From: Cryptomeria japonica
Lineage: Eukaryota > Streptophyta > Pinopsida > Cupressales > Cupressaceae
Direction: 5' to 3'
Assembly: GCF_030272615.1 (NCBI RefSeq)
Contig: NC_081408.1
Coordinates: 403,921,389-403,985,388, forward strand
DNA: 64,000 nucleotides
Below the pieces are notes generated by a model. The model saw nothing but the letters and a program-made list of their open reading frames with translations, did no database searches and was not told where the DNA came from. The stretch's first letter is position 1, and every line of letters starts with the position of its first letter. This document shows, piece by piece, positions 60,701 to 64,000 of this stretch. A program made the translations under genes and the position numbers.

Positions 60701-63700
60701 GAAGTCCTTCCTAAACTCAGATTCAAAGGAAAACCCAGCACACCATTTTGCCCACCTACTACAAAGAGGACACCTTTCATAATCAAAGCACCATCAAACA
60801 CTATCCCCACTGCCCCATCAAGGCTCACAAACCCACCACAACCATCTACAATACCAATCATCCCACCAAACGAACCAGTAATCCCATCAATAACACCAAT
60901 AGCAGCAGCAACTGTATCAGAACCCGCAGCAACATCTATGGCACCAGTAGTTCCAGCAGAAACCACTGAGTCACCATTACCAATACTTCCAGTAACAAAT
61001 CCTTTAAACCCCATCACGGTTCCTGCAGCACCGATCACCACAAAGATACATAAACCAATCACACCTGCCGTATTTAACTCAAAAGATATCCCAGTATGGT
61101 ATAGCAATCGAATGCTGGAAAGTGATTCAGAGACCGACTCACATGAGTGGGAATTTGATTCTGTGCAACTTAACACTTCAGATGAGGAAGACACGTCACC
61201 ACCTCCACCAGGCAAAGACATCCCTGTTTACGGAGAAGCACAGGTAAAGACCACTTGGGTACCTGAGCTAGAAACATCTTCCACAGACCCTACGTCTCAT
61301 CCTACGCCTGATTCTGACAGGGAGAGTACCATCAATGACCTTCACCACACTGTCTTAACCCTCACTGATACTTCTAACGAACTTAACTTAATCGATGAAT
61401 TAATGCCCATTATCCACCCTGAACTCATTGAATGGAACCAACCAAATCCCCCATGTCTTGACCTCTTCCAGAATGATGAGGCTATCATTGACTTTTTGGA
61501 ATTAAGGGATAATCTACCAAGCGGGGATCACAAAGCTGGATTCGCCATTGAACTTAATAGCGCAGCATACTTCGGGGCGGATGCCAAACCCTTCAGCTGC
61601 AAAAATATAACATTAAAACATGGATCTTCCAGTGAAAACCACACTGTGGCACTGTTTGATCCAACAAAAGTAAAAAGAAAGAGCGTATCCAACGGTGAAA
61701 ACCTCTCTGAGGCACTTGAGGATGAAGGGTTTGACATTCTCCTTGCTAGTACACAACAGGAACGATCGACGATTCTCATTGAGGAGACTAAAGAATACAA
61801 TGTGGGGACTCCTGAAAACCCTCATATCATACATCTGGCATCTCTTCTCACTCCAGAGGAACAGCCTCAATTTATAGAGTTCTTCCAACAGCGTCAGATC
61901 AACTTTGCATGGTCATATGCAGACATGCCTGGGCTTGATCCTGATTTAGTCATGCATCATCTCACAGTAGCAAAAGGAGCCAAACCTGTCAAGCAGAAGC
62001 TTCGTAAGATGCATCCTCAGATTGCCGTGCTAGTCAAAACAGAACTCAAGAAACTCCTGGATGTTGGTTTCATTAGACCAATTGATTATGCAGAATGGAT
62101 CTCCAATATTGTGCCTGTCGGCAAACCAAAAGGGGGCATCCGCATTTGTACTAACTTCAGAGATCTAAATAAGGCATGTCCTAAGGATGACTTTCCCCTA
62201 CCAAATATCGACATCATAGTGGATCTAACAGCAGGACATGCGATGCTTTCACTCATGGATGGATTTTCAGGATACAATCAAATAAAGATCGCACCAGAGG
62301 ACCAACATAAGACAGCCTTCACATGTCCATGGGGCACATACTGCTGGAATGTAATGCCTTTTGGTCTAAAGAATGCAGGAGCGACCTATCAAAGAGCAAT
62401 GACCACCATCTTCCATGACATGATGCATACTATAATGGAAGATTATGTGGATGATTTACTAGCAAAATCACTTACTAGAGAAGGACATCTTCACATCTTA
62501 GATAAAATCTTTGATAGACTGGAACAATACCATGTTCGACTCAACCCAAAGAAATGTGTCTTCGGAGTGACCTCCGGGAAGCTTCTAGGATACATTGTCT
62601 CAAGCAAAGGCATTGAGGTCGATCCAGCAAAGGTTAAGGCAATCATGGACATGCCACCTCCAAAGAATATCAGTCAGCTAAGAACACTACAAGGACGGCT
62701 TCAATCCATCCGCAGATTCATTGCACAATTGGCTGATAAGTGTCACCCATTCACACACCTGCTACACAAGAACATACGCTTCCAATGGGATGACAGATGC
62801 CAGCAAGCATTTCAGGCACTTAAAGACTATCTCATGAATCCACCCTTGTTGACGCCACCAGATCCAAGTAGACCGTTGTTACTTTATATCTCAGCAACAA
62901 GTACAGCACTGGGTGTGCTACTGGCACAACATAATGAAGAAGGTAAAGAGTGTGTTGTTTACTACATCTCTCGCACACTGGTTTGCTATGAACTCAATTA
63001 CACACCTATTGAACGAGCTTGCCTAGCAGTAATCCTGGCAGCCACTAAATTGCGGCACTATCTGTTAACACACAAGGTACAACTCATCGCAAAAATTGAT
63101 CCACTCAAGTATTTACTCAGCAAAGCAGCATTGACAGGTCGCTTAGCCAAATGGGTGATGATTCTAAGTGAATTTGATATTGAGTATGTGGACCGTAAGG
63201 CTATCAAAGGGCAAGTTATTGCAGATCAGTTGGCCGATGCACCACTCATAGGCGATCATCCTCTCATTTCCAATTTTCCAGATGAAGAGATATTCATGAT
63301 CACAGAAGCACAGCCATGGAAATTATACTTTGATGGTTCATACACTAGGCACGGCTCGGGGGCAGGCATTCTGTTTATCACACCTCAAGGTGATAGCATC
63401 CCGAAGTCTTACAGGCTCACATTTCCATGCACAAACAACATAGCAGAGTATGAGGCTTTGATCACAGGACTCAGATTAGCCATACAATGGAAATTACAAG
63501 AACTACAAGTATATGGCGACTCGCAACTGGTCATTCGACAAGCAACAGATGAATATCAGACCAAAGATGATAAACTCATGCCATATAAGCAAATGGTGGA
63601 CAATCTAAAGACATCATTTACTACTATCACTTTTGAGCAGATACCAAGAGATCAGAATCGAGCTGCTGACGCTATGGCTACTATCGCATCTCTCCTAGAT

Positions 63701-64000
63701 CTTCCACAGAATTCAACACGCTACGAGTTCTTGGTAGAACAGCTTTGGATTCCCGCTTATGATATCCCCGAATCCGAAATGATATGTCGCCTTGTCGGTT
63801 CTGAATCCCCATGGTATGGTGAGTTCTACACCTATCTTCGCGATCATACCCTTCCTCCCAACCAATCGAATAACCAACGAAAAACCTTCATTCGCCAAAC
63901 TGCTCGATATACCATTATTGCCGAAACCCTATACCGACGCAGTCTTGATGGTACTCTCCTTCGATGTCTAGAACAAGGTGAGATAACAAAGGCTTTGGAA
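57782..64000 (+). CDS. Tat/Ogre-like gypsy polyprotein gag-pro-RT-RNH-aRNH, open to window end
   Basis: The ATG at 57782 starts a 2073-codon frame with no stop, running past 64000. The gag core is at about residues 165-330 (FETPKFEKYRGKGDPRDH). A knuckle, CEFHQGRGHKTSNC at 463, has H in place of the second C, as is common in this lineage. The protease site is VLIDNGAGLN at 684. A G-patch-like segment is at about 930-975 (MQRMGYDGQSALGY), followed by a long Pro/Thr linker. The RT is at 1400-1590 (SLMDGFSGYNQI, MPFGLKNAGATYQRAM, EDYVDDLLAKS). The first RNase H is at about 1670-1800, with ISATSTALG where a catalytic Asp is normal. The second RNase H is at 1846-1985, with FDGSYT, AEYEAL, GDSQLV and NRAADAM, so all four acidic residues are present. 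Integrase begins near the edge. Two RNase H domains mark the Tat lineage. Confidence 0.93.
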   Translation, partial: MAQTRSRSRQREIEIEEEEDNLNEFQEALGGNVNDENPSSPTPSTIERVQHNPHFNRLFDEILRSNADAHFLRLAQEGAKLPSDFDLAQLRQASERQSHHEEERRRDPIRYNIPRGNPPPPPPNEMEMLRQQVANLAQQLHSGVKTNQFSLNDICPYPFDRNLYMPPFPRGFETPKFEKYRGKGDPRDHVREFHSACLEVAYEDTYLMRLFPQSLGGTTTSWFSQLPGGIRTFEELIQKFLSHYSYNIERDITMADLCNTKQKPGELFSVFLQRWRQMSSRRSLQLPERELVEIFISNLNEEMEFHLDVKDTDSFNDMITKGIKCERALIKKGLIKIFNEPKDGPRPRFNSDKPNFWNKNKNIVNDGVVDARTVQNAQPVVRFAGQNPPPQNNTNVPLNQGRITSHDEPRPRPQKQKRTYTPLGEPIETVLRQLLSQNLVTLPKLSNYEPQVKPAWWKDTEHCEFHQGRGHKTSNCHRLKDLIQDLIDRGEIEIEGHDPKTTNNDHQMFKNPLPSQDQRGPSTSRRGPDTTDYTQAAYNYTVNHLYDASEQIATITFKNPTSNCNVVMRRGKVTIKAAPQGTTSIPKQYNLVEQLDKTPALISILELLRLSPSHKTILDHALQEASVPANLNTDQFQAMVGTLKSSPCLTFSESDNSSFQQPHNASLHIEGFVNQHRIKRVLIDNGAGLNICTLQLVTALGYAIESVDPRKKITIKAYDDAERSSKGAVVLPIRVGPVVKHIICQVLDLPLPYNLLLGRPWIHAMQAVPSTYHQCIKFPHNGVEITILGDANPFAFCHNISHQPEITVPNNREAISSTSYINPASLASSNTPMPKQEKLKMKVAEEGPGEYNLSQLFCVGQMPTSPRTHGKPQQLLQQPLITPACALTPFILGKSQEEETQDEDLADWIYKDPITTDKPQVTLPMEQYGKGLLIMQRMGYDGQSALGYCKQGRHEPLLPEFKPKGNTGLGFEKEVLPKLRFKGKPSTPFCPPTTKRTPFIIKAPSNTIPTAPSRLTNPPQPSTIPIIPPNEPVIPSITPIAAATVSEPAATSMAPVVPAETTESPLPILPVTNPLNPITVPAAPITTKIHKPITPAVFNSKDIPVWYSNRMLESDSETDSHEWEFDSVQLNTSDEEDTSPPPPGKDIPVYGEAQVKTTWVPELETSSTDPTSHPTPDSDRESTINDLHHTVLTLTDTSNELNLIDELMPIIHPELIEWNQPNPPCLDLFQNDEAIIDFLELRDNLPSGDHKAGFAIELNSAAYFGADAKPFSCKNITLKHGSSSENHTVALFDPTKVKRKSVSNGENLSEALEDEGFDILLASTQQERSTILIEETKEYNVGTPENPHIIHLASLLTPEEQPQFIEFFQQRQINFAWSYADMPGLDPDLVMHHLTVAKGAKPVKQKLRKMHPQIAVLVKTELKKLLDVGFIRPIDYAEWISNIVPVGKPKGGIRICTNFRDLNKACPKDDFPLPNIDIIVDLTAGHAMLSLMDGFSGYNQIKIAPEDQHKTAFTCPWGTYCWNVMPFGLKNAGATYQRAMTTIFHDMMHTIMEDYVDDLLAKSLTREGHLHILDKIFDRLEQYHVRLNPKKCVFGVTSGKLLGYIVSSKGIEVDPAKVKAIMDMPPPKNISQLRTLQGRLQSIRRFIAQLADKCHPFTHLLHKNIRFQWDDRCQQAFQALKDYLMNPPLLTPPDPSRPLLLYISATSTALGVLLAQHNEEGKECVVYYISRTLVCYELNYTPIERACLAVILAATKLRHYLLTHKVQLIAKIDPLKYLLSKAALTGRLAKWVMILSEFDIEYVDRKAIKGQVIADQLADAPLIGDHPLISNFPDEEIFMITEAQPWKLYFDGSYTRHGSGAGILFITPQGDSIPKSYRLTFPCTNNIAEYEALITGLRLAIQWKLQELQVYGDSQLVIRQATDEYQTKDDKLMPYKQMVDNLKTSFTTITFEQIPRDQNRAADAMATIASLLDLPQNSTRYEFLVEQLWIPAYDIPESEMICRLVGSESPWYGEFYTYLRDHTLPPNQSNNQRKTFIRQTARYTIIAETLYRRSLDGTLLRCLEQGEITKALE

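Noticed and set aside
60607-61221. 204-codon minus-strand frame
   Set aside because: It lies antisense to the open gypsy polyprotein; its Gly/Val-rich text is the shadow of the Pro/Thr linker.

Overview
The window looks like intergenic, transposon-packed DNA from a large plant nuclear genome. A gymnosperm is my best guess, because it is full of old retroelements, has one gene with kilobase introns, and its dead elements decay mostly by nonsense substitution. That guess is inference. Nothing bacterial, no rRNA or tRNA gene and no CRISPR array was seen.

Layout. 1-6080: a dead Ty1/copia element on the + strand (pol and 3' LTR). Its pol is split by a 1671-bp solo LTR with a 5-bp target-site duplication (TSD). 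About 6090-12300: a near full-length, dead L1-type LINE on the minus strand (ORF1 with zinc knuckle; ORF2 with endonuclease, RT, zf-RVT and RNase H). About 12300-17730: copia LTR debris on both strands, a capsid-less gag remnant, an unrecognised reading frame and an RNase H scrap. 19991-29879: a dead Ty3/gypsy element with both LTRs. Its integrase is split by a 3670-bp solo LTR (TGTAATGCCC...GGGTACTACA) with a 5-bp TSD.

32344-40724 holds the one host gene I can support: a four-exon, 390-residue cytochrome b561 plus DOMON domain protein. It has a TATA box, consistent splice sites and phases, a tandem duplication of its first exon, and a LINE remnant in its 3.5-kb last intron.

41.5-53 kb is a cluster of minus-strand, LINE-derived copies. 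Two are complete at both ends (TSDs of 18 and 12 bp) yet carry only ORF1, like mammalian HAL1. At least three copies share a related LINE 3' tail but carry different 5' coding cargo (an ORF1, an unrecognised protein, and a basic coiled-coil protein). This modular non-autonomous LINE family is the most novel-looking feature.

53012-64000: the 5' LTR, primer site, long leader and intact 2073-codon (still open) polyprotein of a Tat/Ogre-like Ty3/gypsy element. It has a G-patch-like segment, a degenerate first RNase H and a second, complete archaeal-type RNase H. Its LTR contains a 79-bp tandem array whose hairpin arms show a compensatory change. This is the youngest-looking element in the window. 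No genes here work together as a pathway; each element encodes its own replication.
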